A DNA stretch of 64,000 bases from Alphaproteobacteria bacterium (GTDB taxonomy: Bacteria > Pseudomonadota > Alphaproteobacteria > Micavibrionales > Micavibrionaceae), in the NCBI GenBank assembly GCA_030750865.1, contig JASMHE010000008.1, positions 124,001-188,000 on the forward strand, given 5' to 3'. Below the pieces are notes generated by a model. The model saw nothing but the letters and a program-made list of their open reading frames with translations. It was not told the origin of the DNA and searched no databases. The translations under genes were made by a program, and so were the position numbers. Positions 17,564 through 25,126 of the stretch are shown here, piece by piece (position 1 is the stretch's first letter; every line of letters begins with the position of its first letter).

Positions 17564-18055
17564 ATGACCGTGAGTAAACATCTTTTGAAAAACAGAGCGC
17601 CGCAATGCCCGTTTCCGGCGCGTTTGCTGGGGGTTGATCTTGGAAAGAAGACGATCGGCCTTGCTGTGTCCAACGATATGCAAACCGTTGCGACGCCGCT
17701 TGAAACGGTAAAGCGCACCAAGTTTTCACAAGATGTGATGGCGCTTGCCGCTGTTCTGGATGATTATAATATTCAGGGCATTGTATTCGGGTATCCGTTG
17801 CATATGGATGGCCGCCGGAGCGGTGGGTGTGATGCTGTGGAGTCTTTTGTGGATGAAATGCGTAAACATGACTCTGTCGCGGGGCGTCATCTTTGGATTG
17901 CGTTTCATGATGAACGTTTATCCACAGTTTCTGTGGAGGAGTCTGTGGATCAATTCGTGGATAAAAAATCGGCAAAGGAATCCGGTGTGACGGACAAGCT
18001 GGCGGCGCAGGTCATTTTGCAAGGTGCGCTGGATTACATGGCGCGGCAGCGCTGA
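17564..18055 (+). CDS. ruvX: Holliday junction resolvase-like RuvX (YqgF)
   Basis: A 163-residue RNase H-fold protein of the YqgF/RuvX family, linked to pre-16S rRNA end processing and to Holliday junction resolution. It has LLGVDLGKKTIGLAVS near residue 22, GIVFGYPLHMDG near 75, DERLSTV near 118 and the DKLAAQVILQ finish with the last catalytic Asp. GGAG lies before ATG 17564. The stretch after DERLSTV has an unusual four-residue repeat (VEES, VDQF, VDKK) encoded by DnaA-box-like DNA. Confidence 0.92.
   Translation: MTVSKHLLKNRAPQCPFPARLLGVDLGKKTIGLAVSNDMQTVATPLETVKRTKFSQDVMALAAVLDDYNIQGIVFGYPLHMDGRRSGGCDAVESFVDEMRKHDSVAGRHLWIAFHDERLSTVSVEESVDQFVDKKSAKESGVTDKLAAQVILQGALDYMARQR
17918..17964. 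repeat. DnaA-box-like cluster inside ruvX
   Basis: A perfect DnaA box TTATCCACA (17918-17926) is followed by three 9-mers in the opposite orientation at exact 12-bp steps: TGTGGAGGA (17932), TGTGGATCA (17944) and CGTGGATAA (17956), the last two one mismatch from TGTGGATAA. The DNA also encodes a four-residue protein repeat, which could by itself create the 12-bp period. Confidence 0.35.
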
Positions 18056-18194
18056 TATTTGCACGGGGTGTGTTGATAAAGACAGGGTGCAAAAGCGCTG
18101 GTGCAAGGGTGTTGATATCTATATCTACGCGATTGATGGGCGTGTCATGTTTTGCGTGCTATATTTTGTGCCACGTACCGCGCCAAATCTCGTG

Positions 18195-18959
18195 TCAGGC
18201 ATCATAGCGCATCAACTCGTTGCCGTTCTCATGCAGCCAGCTTTTTCCATATGTGTAATCTTCGCAAAGTGATTTGCAGCAGGCCCAAAAGGCGCGGCTA
18301 TGGTCCATATGTTGCAGGTGTGCGACTTCGTGTGCGACAACATAATCAAGCACTGTGTGTGGCGCGAAAATCAATCGCCATGAAAATGAAATCTTGCTGT
18401 CATGCCCGCAACTGCCCCAGCGGCTTTTTGTGTCGCGGACCTGAACGGCCGCGACGGTTTTGTCGATTTGCGCGGCTTTTTCTTTGGTAAGGCGCGTCAG
18501 TTCTTTTTCGGCTTCTTTTTTCAGAAAACGTACAAGGCGTGGTGTCGGGTCATCTTTGTTTGTTTTTATTATTATTTCGTTTTTATTCAGTGTTATATCA
18601 GTTCTTTTTAAAGTAATATCATAAGAAATATTGATGCGCCGGTCGTGCCCGAACACAGGAATGATTTGCCCGTGTGTCAGCGGAATAAGGGGCGGAAGCT
18701 TATCAATATTGCCTAAAACCCATGATTCGTTCTGTAGCAAGAATAAGCGCGCTTTTTTGATGGGGTAGCGGGGCGGAATGGTGAACCTGATTTTGCGGTC
18801 TTTGCTGTCCAGACGAAGCGCAAGGCGTTTTGCGCGTTTGTTGACGGCAATTTTGACGTGGGCGCGCAGATGGTCCAGTTCTGCGAAGATGAAATCTTCG
18901 TCAATGACGGGCACGGATTTCTCCGAAATTTTGGAAATCGTTTGTTTCAAAAGATGCAT
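18195..18959 (-). CDS. YgjP-like metallopeptidase domain protein
   Basis: A 254-residue protein of the YgjP/DUF45 zinc-peptidase family. The zinc motif is HEVAHLQHMDHSRAFW near residue 205, with a third metal ligand in the following His, and the preceding DTKSRWGSCG is the family hallmark. The N-terminal half is a basic beta-rich region. Cellular role is unknown for the family. It lies 20 bases after the start region of phaZ's 3' end, on the same strand, so phaZ and this gene may be cotranscribed. Confidence 0.85.
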   Translation of the reverse strand: MHLLKQTISKISEKSVPVIDEDFIFAELDHLRAHVKIAVNKRAKRLALRLDSKDRKIRFTIPPRYPIKKARLFLLQNESWVLGNIDKLPPLIPLTHGQIIPVFGHDRRINISYDITLKRTDITLNKNEIIIKTNKDDPTPRLVRFLKKEAEKELTRLTKEKAAQIDKTVAAVQVRDTKSRWGSCGHDSKISFSWRLIFAPHTVLDYVVAHEVAHLQHMDHSRAFWACCKSLCEDYTYGKSWLHENGNELMRYDA

Positions 18960-18979
18960 AACGTCTATTTGACGCGATT

Positions 18980-20374
18980 CTATGCATCGTCTGCAACAGA
19001 TTCTTTTGCTTTGCGGGCGTCTTTTTCTTTACGCCATTTCGTGATGGCACGTACGCCGTATTTGTCTTTGTCCCACGGCACAGGCTGTTTGTCCGCGATG
19101 TGTTTCAGGTCGCTTTGCGGGATCGGCGAGATTGTATCATCGTCGAACTGTCTGATGAAATGGCGGATGCGCGGCATAATATGCTGTCGCCATCGGCGGC
19201 CGTTAAAGATACCGTAATGACCGACATTTTCTTGAAAATGGTGAAACTTCTTGGCCGGATCAAGCTGTGTTGCCAGATCGTGCGCTGCCGTTGTTTGACC
19301 GCATGCCGAGATATCGTCCATCTCACCTTCGACAGTCAAAAGCGCTGTGTGTGTGATGGATTCGGGTTTAACGGGCAGGGCGTGTCCGCTGATTTTATCG
19401 TGCCAGACCATTTTCCCTTTCGGCAGGGAATGTTTCTGGAACACGGTTTCAACGGTTTGTAGATAGAAACTGGCGTCAATATCCATCACAGACAGATATT
19501 CGTTGTAAAATTCCTGATGTTTCCGTGTTGAATCGCCGTCACCGGCAACCAGATGTTCGTAAAATTGCAGGTGCGAGCCGATATGATGGTCCAGATTCAT
19601 CGACATAAAGCCCGATAGCTGGATAAAGCCCGGATAGACGCGGCGGTGCGCACCGGGGTAATAATAAGGCACGCGGTAGCAGACATTATTTTCAAACCAG
19701 CTCAGCGGCCGTTCTTCGGCAAGGGCGGTGACCTGTGTTTTTGATACGCGCGGATCAATCGGGCCGCCCATAAGTGTCATTGTCAGCGGGGCGTTCGGGT
19801 CTTCTTCGGCTTCCATCAGTGAAATGGCGGCAAAGACGGGAACGGCAGGCTGGCAGACGGCAATCACGTGGGTTTGCGGACCCAGCAAGCTCATAAATTT
19901 AATCAGATACGATATATAATCATCCAGACTGAACGAGCCTTCCGACATGGAAACCTGTCGTGCGTCTGTCCAGTCTGTAATGTAAACGTCGTGATGCGGT
20001 AACAGCGCTTCGACCGTGCCGCGCAACAGGGTTGAAAAATGACCAGACATCGGTGCAACCAAAAGAACCTTCGGGTCGTTGCGCTTTGTATCGCGTTTAA
20101 AGTGGATCAGACGGCAAAAGGGTTCTTCTGCGACGACCTCTTCTTCGACATCAACGGTTTTCCCGCCGATTTTGGTCTCATGCAGCATGAATTCGGGTTT
20201 CCCAAAACGGCGCGTTACGCGCTCGAACAGGGTGGCGTTCGCAATCAATGTACGGCTAAGTTGTGTATCGCGGAGCGGGTTCCACGGATTATCGAGGGTC
20301 ATTTTTGTGAGTTCTGCGCCCAGGCGTGCCGGCACAAGCGCGGCGTGGGTCATTTCATATAACTTGTAAAGCAT
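18980..20374 (-). CDS. phaZ: Intracellular polyhydroxyalkanoate depolymerase
   Basis: A 464-residue intracellular PHB depolymerase, which mobilises carbon stored in PHA granules. The nucleophile is the Cys in AVCQPAVP near residue 172, as in PhaZ enzymes that use Cys instead of the lipase Ser. Later acidic and His positions fall in LTVEGEMDDISA and ENVGHYGIFNGRRW. The C-terminal region is the conserved PHB depolymerase domain. The tail is basic. No PHA synthase or phasin lies in this window. Palindromes just upstream of the gene are candidate operators. Confidence 0.93.
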   Translation of the reverse strand: MLYKLYEMTHAALVPARLGAELTKMTLDNPWNPLRDTQLSRTLIANATLFERVTRRFGKPEFMLHETKIGGKTVDVEEEVVAEEPFCRLIHFKRDTKRNDPKVLLVAPMSGHFSTLLRGTVEALLPHHDVYITDWTDARQVSMSEGSFSLDDYISYLIKFMSLLGPQTHVIAVCQPAVPVFAAISLMEAEEDPNAPLTMTLMGGPIDPRVSKTQVTALAEERPLSWFENNVCYRVPYYYPGAHRRVYPGFIQLSGFMSMNLDHHIGSHLQFYEHLVAGDGDSTRKHQEFYNEYLSVMDIDASFYLQTVETVFQKHSLPKGKMVWHDKISGHALPVKPESITHTALLTVEGEMDDISACGQTTAAHDLATQLDPAKKFHHFQENVGHYGIFNGRRWRQHIMPRIRHFIRQFDDDTISPIPQSDLKHIADKQPVPWDKDKYGVRAITKWRKEKDARKAKESVADDA

Positions 20375-20405
20375 TGTATCGTACTCTTTTCCCTAACGCA
20401 TTCGC

Positions 20406-20440
20406 CGTCACGGTGACGCGATTCCATTGCCTTTAGTATA
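20406..20440 (-). promoter_or_regulatory. Candidate phaZ -10 box and palindrome
   Basis: On the minus strand TATACT (20435-20440) is a good -10, though no clear -35 accompanies it. About ten bases after the expected start of transcription lies the palindrome CGTCAC-G-GTGACG (20406-20418), a possible repressor site. Confidence 0.35.
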
Positions 20441-20470
20441 CCTGAAGAAGGTTACGAATCTATTACTGCA

Positions 20471-20498
20471 ATGCACAATAATGTATCATGCTGTGCAT
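20471..20498. promoter_or_regulatory. Inverted repeat between phaZ and the CobD-like gene
   Basis: Perfect 7-bp arms ATGCACA (20471-20477) and TGTGCAT (20492-20498) are separated by 14 bases, placing half-site centres 21 bp apart, two helical turns. It sits in the divergent intergenic region and could serve either gene. Confidence 0.35.
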
Positions 20499-20542
20499 AA
20501 CACAATCAAACACATCGTTTTTTTGCCTGAAATTGCTATGAT

Positions 20543-21583
20543 ATGGCTGTTATGGAAGACCAATTACTTGATATTTATGATTATATCTGGGACCCGAACC
20601 GCTTCGGCACGGCAATCTTTGCTATTTTGCTGACGGCTGTGTTCGGGATTATCACCGGGCCGATGCAGGGAAATTCCAATCCGTTTTTATGGCTTGTCTT
20701 TGATAAGATATTCGGCAGTATCGGCGGACGGCTTGATCGGCCGAACAGAACGGGACGGGAACTGATGTTTCGTGGTATGTTTGTGTCGTTCTTTGCGCTC
20801 GTTGCGGCCTATTATCTGGGGGTCGGGGCTAAATATGTGTCGCTTCTGGTGCCGCTATACGGCTTTACCGAGATCTATATGCTGGCGATGGCTATTACGT
20901 GCGGTTCTGTGTGGTTCACGTTGCTACGGCTGTACTTTGCAATGGAAAAGAAGCGGGTGACCAAAGGCTCTTATTACGCTGTGGCCCATTCGGTGCGCGC
21001 TGATTTGTCGGCGCTGGATGATTTTTCGATTACGCGGCTCGGTATGGGATATGCGGCTTTTGCGCTGGATAAAGGATTGGTTGCACCGGTTTTCTGGTAT
21101 TTGCTGACGGGATTGCCGGGGGCGTTTTTATATGCAGGCGTGGCCATGCTGGCCTGGCGTTTCGGTAAAGAGGGGTTTAGCAAAGGTTTTGGCCGCTTAC
21201 CCCTTGCGCTGGAGCAATTGATGGGCTTTGTCCCGCATGTTCTGACAGGTATTATTGTATCTTGCGCCGGATTGTTTACGCCGACCGGCGGCTTTACGCG
21301 CGCCTTTATCGGGCAATATTGGGGCGGTGATAAAGCGCCATATTACGAAGGCGGCTATCCGTTAAAGGCGTTATCCTATTCCCTGAAGGTCAGTCTCGGT
21401 GGCCCGTACAAAGATTTGGATGGTAGCGCGGTAAAACGTGAATGGGTCGGCCCCGAAGGGGCGACAGCCCAGCTTTCGGTCGGGCATTTGCGCCGCGCGA
21501 TCTATCTGCATGCGGTTGCCGTCCTGATTTACATCGTTGCGATCGCATGGGCGATTTTATGGTCGGGTATTCTGGTTGATTAG
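20543..21583 (+). CDS. Orphan CobD/CbiB-like membrane protein
   Basis: A 346-residue polytopic membrane protein. Residues about 145-235 and 285-330 line up with CobD/CbiB (adenosylcobinamide-phosphate synthase): R-ADLSALDD for the RDTSALDE motif, LVAPVFWYLLTGLPGAFLY for its PLFW..GLPGA..YK, and VSLGGPY..WVGPEGATAQL..HLRRA for LGGP..Y..LG.....DIRRA. The motif with SMxGY and the Asn/Asp residues of the middle loop are not well conserved (WRFGKEGFSKGFGRLP). No other cobalamin gene is nearby. It may be a CobD paralog such as an AmpE-type protein rather than a B12 enzyme. ATG 20543 and ATG 20552 are both possible starts. Confidence 0.65.
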   Translation: MAVMEDQLLDIYDYIWDPNRFGTAIFAILLTAVFGIITGPMQGNSNPFLWLVFDKIFGSIGGRLDRPNRTGRELMFRGMFVSFFALVAAYYLGVGAKYVSLLVPLYGFTEIYMLAMAITCGSVWFTLLRLYFAMEKKRVTKGSYYAVAHSVRADLSALDDFSITRLGMGYAAFALDKGLVAPVFWYLLTGLPGAFLYAGVAMLAWRFGKEGFSKGFGRLPLALEQLMGFVPHVLTGIIVSCAGLFTPTGGFTRAFIGQYWGGDKAPYYEGGYPLKALSYSLKVSLGGPYKDLDGSAVKREWVGPEGATAQLSVGHLRRAIYLHAVAVLIYIVAIAWAILWSGILVD

Positions 21584-21749
21584 AGATGTCTGCGCGTTCT
21601 CTTGAGGTAACGGGAGTGGGCAGGATGCCGCAATTTCACGGGTTTTGATAAAAAATGGCGCATAATGTGTGTTAAAGCTTGACGAAACAGTTTGTTTTTG
21701 ATTATTGTCCGCATCACAGTTTTAAATACAAGATATAAGGAACAGAAAA

Positions 21750-22064
21750 ATGAGCCGTCGTTGTATGGTCACCGGTAAAGGTGTAATGAGTGGTAATAAC
21801 GTTTCTCACGCGCTGAACAGAACGCGCCGTAAGTTTTTGCCAAACGTTCAGGACACAAGTGTTTTCAGTGAAGCGCTTGGCCGTAAAGTGCGTATCCGCG
21901 TTAGTGCAGATGGTTTGCGTACGCTGGACCACAAAGGTGGTTTTGATGCGTTTTTGGTAAACACAGCACCATCAAAGCTTGATCCGGAATTGCGTCCGGT
22001 TCGCAAAGCTGTCGTCAAAGCACTTGATGAAAAAGGTGTTCTTGGCGCCGCGCAGCAGCAATAA
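21750..22064 (+). CDS. rpmB: 50S ribosomal protein L28
   Basis: A 104-residue ribosomal protein L28, a component of the large subunit. It starts SRRCMVTGKGVMSGNNVSHA with the usual RTRRKFLPN and the basic-strand KVRIRVSADGLRTLDHKGG. A TATAAGGAACAG ribosome site precedes ATG 21750. TTGACG at 21679 with GATTAT at 21700 is a weak promoter candidate with a short spacer. tgt follows after 50 bases. Confidence 0.97.
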   Translation: MSRRCMVTGKGVMSGNNVSHALNRTRRKFLPNVQDTSVFSEALGRKVRIRVSADGLRTLDHKGGFDAFLVNTAPSKLDPELRPVRKAVVKALDEKGVLGAAQQQ

Positions 22065-22114
22065 GCTACGTATTCACTCGACTTAGAAAAGATTAAGTAA
22101 GAAGAGATACTAAA

Positions 22115-23356
22115 ATGGGAAGCTCGTCGAAAAGAAAGAAAAAGTCGGCGGGCTTTATTCATGTGCAACCACCGGAAAAAATCGATTATTCCGGTTTTGC
22201 TTTTGATATTACGCACCGTGATCCTGAATCCCAAGCGCGTATCGGGCAGTTAAAGACGCCGCACGGTACGATCGAAACTCCCAATTATATTTTTTGCGGT
22301 ACAAAGGCCTCTGTCAAAAATGTGATGCCGCATGTCATGAAGGATTTGCAGACAGATATCATTTTGGCAAATACCTATCACTGCATGATCCAGCCGGGCG
22401 CCGATCTGGTTGAAAAGATGGGCGGCTTGCATAAATTTACGGGCTGGGATGGCCCTATGATGACTGATAGTGGCGGGTTCCAGATTTTTTCAATGGGGCA
22501 TGGCTCTGTTGCAGATGAAATCAAGGGGCGCAACCGCAGTAATTCGAAATCTGTTCTGAAGATCACCGAAGAGGGTGCAAAGTTTAAATCTTATAAAGAC
22601 GGCCGGATGATTATGCTGACGCCGGAACGTTCGATGGAGATTCAGCGGCAGCTGGGCGCGGATTTGATCTATCAGTTCGATGAATGTACGGCATTTCACG
22701 TTGATCGCCGTTATACCGAAGATTCCATGCATCGCTCGCACCGCTGGGGCGACCGCAGCTTAAAAGCATTTGATGAACAGCATGACGGCACGCAGGGGCT
22801 GTACGGCATTATTCAGGGCGGCGTTTATGAGGATTTGCGCGCACAAAGCTGTGCATGGGTCGAAGATCGCCCGTTCTTTGGTACGGCTGTTGGTGGATCG
22901 CTTGGCGGGTCGGAAGAGCAAATGCGCGAAGTTGTATCCTGGTGTATGAATGATCTGAAAAAAGAGCGTCCGGTACATTTGCTTGGTATCGGCCGTATTC
23001 GCGATGTGTTTGAATTTGTGCGTATGGGGATTGATACGTTTGACTGTGTATCGCCGACACGGATTGCCCGTCATGGCTGGGCGCTGGTAAAAGGTGCGCC
23101 GGATGAACGCATTAATATCCGCAATGCCCGTTTCCGCGAAGATGCGGAGCCGCTTTTCCCGTCATTGGATAATCCGGCATCACGTGATTTTTCCAAAGCG
23201 TATATCCATCACCTGTTCAAAGCGGGGGAAATGCTGGGGATGCAGCTTCTGGCCATGCATAATGTTGCGACAATCAATTTGCTGATGCGCGAAATCCGTC
23301 AGGCGATCAAGGATGGTACGCTTGATGAACTTGAAAAAGAATGGCTGCCGTCTTAG
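22115..23356 (+). CDS. tRNA-guanine transglycosylase family protein lacking the zinc cysteines
   Basis: A 413-residue member of the queuine/preQ1 tRNA-ribosyltransferase family, which swaps guanine for a queuosine precursor at position 34 of tRNA. The general base region MMTDSGGFQIFS (near residue 118), IIQGGVYEDLR and nucleophile region GIDTFDCVSPTRIARHG (near 310) are intact. The zinc site is not: where relatives read CxCxxC before RNYSRAYLHHL, this protein reads L-D-N-P-A-S before RDFSKAYIHHL, so all three Cys are replaced (by Leu, Asn, Ser). The fourth ligand, His in LLAMHN, remains. The N terminus carries a basic extension (GSSSKRKKKS). It may be a divergent TGT with another base preference or a non-catalytic partner. 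Confidence 0.85.
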   Translation: MGSSSKRKKKSAGFIHVQPPEKIDYSGFAFDITHRDPESQARIGQLKTPHGTIETPNYIFCGTKASVKNVMPHVMKDLQTDIILANTYHCMIQPGADLVEKMGGLHKFTGWDGPMMTDSGGFQIFSMGHGSVADEIKGRNRSNSKSVLKITEEGAKFKSYKDGRMIMLTPERSMEIQRQLGADLIYQFDECTAFHVDRRYTEDSMHRSHRWGDRSLKAFDEQHDGTQGLYGIIQGGVYEDLRAQSCAWVEDRPFFGTAVGGSLGGSEEQMREVVSWCMNDLKKERPVHLLGIGRIRDVFEFVRMGIDTFDCVSPTRIARHGWALVKGAPDERINIRNARFREDAEPLFPSLDNPASRDFSKAYIHHLFKAGEMLGMQLLAMHNVATINLLMREIRQAIKDGTLDELEKEWLPS

Positions 23357-23498
23357 GAAGGCTGTTTTAGGTATGGCCGTTTTGGGGAAATCCGCTTTTC
23401 CCTGTTAACGAAATCTACAATATTGGTGTATAGTATGAACAGGATTCTCGTTTTGCGGGGATCACAACAATTTTAATGCACAAAGCTCGGTTCCGAAG

Positions 23499-24347
23499 AT
23501 GCGTGATTTAACATCAGACAGTGATAATGTCGCCTTTTTTGATAAGGTGTTGCAGGATTATGCTGCATGGTTTGGTGAAGTGTCCAAAGGGCATGTCAGC
23601 GTGGAACCGCCGGAAGATTTCTTGGCGTGGTGCGATGCGGTAAAGCACGAGGCGTTCCTCAATCAAAAGCTGATCGCGAAAGCACGAGATGCATTTTTAG
23701 CGCTGCATACAAAGGCGATAGATCAGGGTGGCGGTTTTTCCGAAGATTATGGGGCATGTATGGCACTGGTGCATCATATCAGCCTGCATGTATTGCAGAC
23801 CAACTTTGGGTACGATACCGAAACAGGGCTGCGGAACGAAAAAGCCATGTATGATGATTTGTCGTCCGAGCTGGAGCGCCGCGCGCGCGAAGGTAGCCCG
23901 TTTTGTCTTGTGCTGGGGCGTATTGACCATTGGGATAAAATCAAAGATGAGGTTGATGAAACACTGTACAAAGAAATCATGACGCAGCTATCCGCTGTGA
24001 TGCGCGCCTGTGTGCGCCGTTTTGATGATGCGTACCGGTTGCAAAACGGTGATTTTGTGATGAGTTTGAAGCAAACCAAGACGACCGGCGGCGCCGCGGC
24101 GGTAAAGCGGTTCAAGTCCATGCTGGCCAGCAAAAAGATAGTTGTTCCGCACGGGGATGATGGAGATGACGTGTTGACGATGTCATTTTGTCTGGCAGAA
24201 CCTGTTCCGGGTGACACGCTGGAGGATTTGATCCGTAATATGCGTACCGACATGTTGCGTATTGTCGGGGAAGATGAGAGCGCCGCGCTGGAATATATTG
24301 AGCGTAGCCCCCTTGAGCGTTATTTGTCTGATAATACTGAAAAATAG
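23499..24347 (+). CDS. Degenerate GGDEF domain protein
   Basis: A 282-residue cytoplasmic protein. Residues about 105-260 have the layout of a diguanylate cyclase domain: DTETGLRNEKAMYDDL at the start, CLVLGRIDHWDKIKDEVDE with the first metal Asp, and the signature loop as YRLQNGDFVMSL. The catalytic GG[DE]EF is therefore NGDFV, and cyclase activity is unlikely. The N-terminal 100 residues are helical and unlike a known sensor domain to my eye. It could act as a binding or regulatory protein for c-di-GMP or GTP; that is inference. Confidence 0.7.
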   Translation: MRDLTSDSDNVAFFDKVLQDYAAWFGEVSKGHVSVEPPEDFLAWCDAVKHEAFLNQKLIAKARDAFLALHTKAIDQGGGFSEDYGACMALVHHISLHVLQTNFGYDTETGLRNEKAMYDDLSSELERRAREGSPFCLVLGRIDHWDKIKDEVDETLYKEIMTQLSAVMRACVRRFDDAYRLQNGDFVMSLKQTKTTGGAAAVKRFKSMLASKKIVVPHGDDGDDVLTMSFCLAEPVPGDTLEDLIRNMRTDMLRIVGEDESAALEYIERSPLERYLSDNTEK

Positions 24348-24449
24348 GCCCTTTATCCAATAAGCACTTGTTTTTTGAGCGATTTCAGATAATGTCTTAC
24401 GCGAAAATCATAAAAAATAAAAATTGAAACGAATAATAGGGTCTCCACG

Positions 24450-25103
24450 ATGAAACAGCATCCTGATTTTAAGAATTTATATGTGGCCGATCACCCGTTG
24501 GTGCAGCACAAATTAAGCCATATGCGTGACAAGAACTGCGAAAAAGCCATGTTCAAGGCGTTATTGAAGGAAATTGCCTTGTTGATGGGGTATGAAATTA
24601 CGCACACGCTGGAACTGACGACGAAAAAAATACAAACACCGCTGTGTGAAATGGATGCACCTGTGCTGACAGACAAAGCACCGGTTATTATTCCGATCCT
24701 GCGGGCGGGGCTTGGCATGTCCGAGGCACTGGAAGAGTTGATCCCGACAGCGCATTACGGGCATATCGGTATGTACCGTGACGAAGAAACCAAGCGTCCT
24801 GTGGAATATCTTGTGAAGTTACCGAACTTGAAGGGGCGCTCTGTTATTCTGGTCGATCCGATGCTGGCGACAGGGTATTCGGCAAAATGCACGCTGGACA
24901 TTCTGGTGCGTGAAGGGGCTGATCCGAAGCAAATCAAGTTTATGGCGTTGCTGGCCGCACCGGAAGGTGTGAAAGTGCTGGAAGAAGCGTATCCGGATGT
25001 GCGTATTTATACGGCATCACTGGATTCCCATTTGAACGAAAAAGCCTATATCGTGCCGGGGCTTGGTGATGCAGGCGACCGTATGTTCGGAACGTTTGAT
25101 TAA
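24450..25103 (+). CDS. upp: Uracil phosphoribosyltransferase
   Basis: A 217-residue UPRTase making UMP from uracil and PRPP in pyrimidine salvage. The PRPP loop [14 protein letters not shown] near residue 136 and the uracil-binding C terminus [15 protein letters not shown] are exact family features, as is the start [18 protein letters not shown]. The histidine kinase gene follows after 23 bases and may share its mRNA. Confidence 0.97.
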   Translation: MKQHPDFKNLYVADHPLVQHKLSHMRDKNCEKAMFKALLKEIALLMGYEITHTLELTTKKIQTPLCEMDAPVLTDKAPVIIPILRAGLGMSEALEELIPTAHYGHIGMYRDEETKRPVEYLVKLPNLKGRSVILVDPMLATGYSAKCTLDILVREGADPKQIKFMALLAAPEGVKVLEEAYPDVRIYTASLDSHLNEKAYIVPGLGDAGDRMFGTFD

Positions 25104-25126
25104 CCTTTATATTTAGGTTTAGATAA

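Noticed and set aside
23357-23498. Hairpin GGGAAA...TTTCCC after the TGT gene as a terminator
   Set aside because: No T-run follows on either strand at a usable distance.
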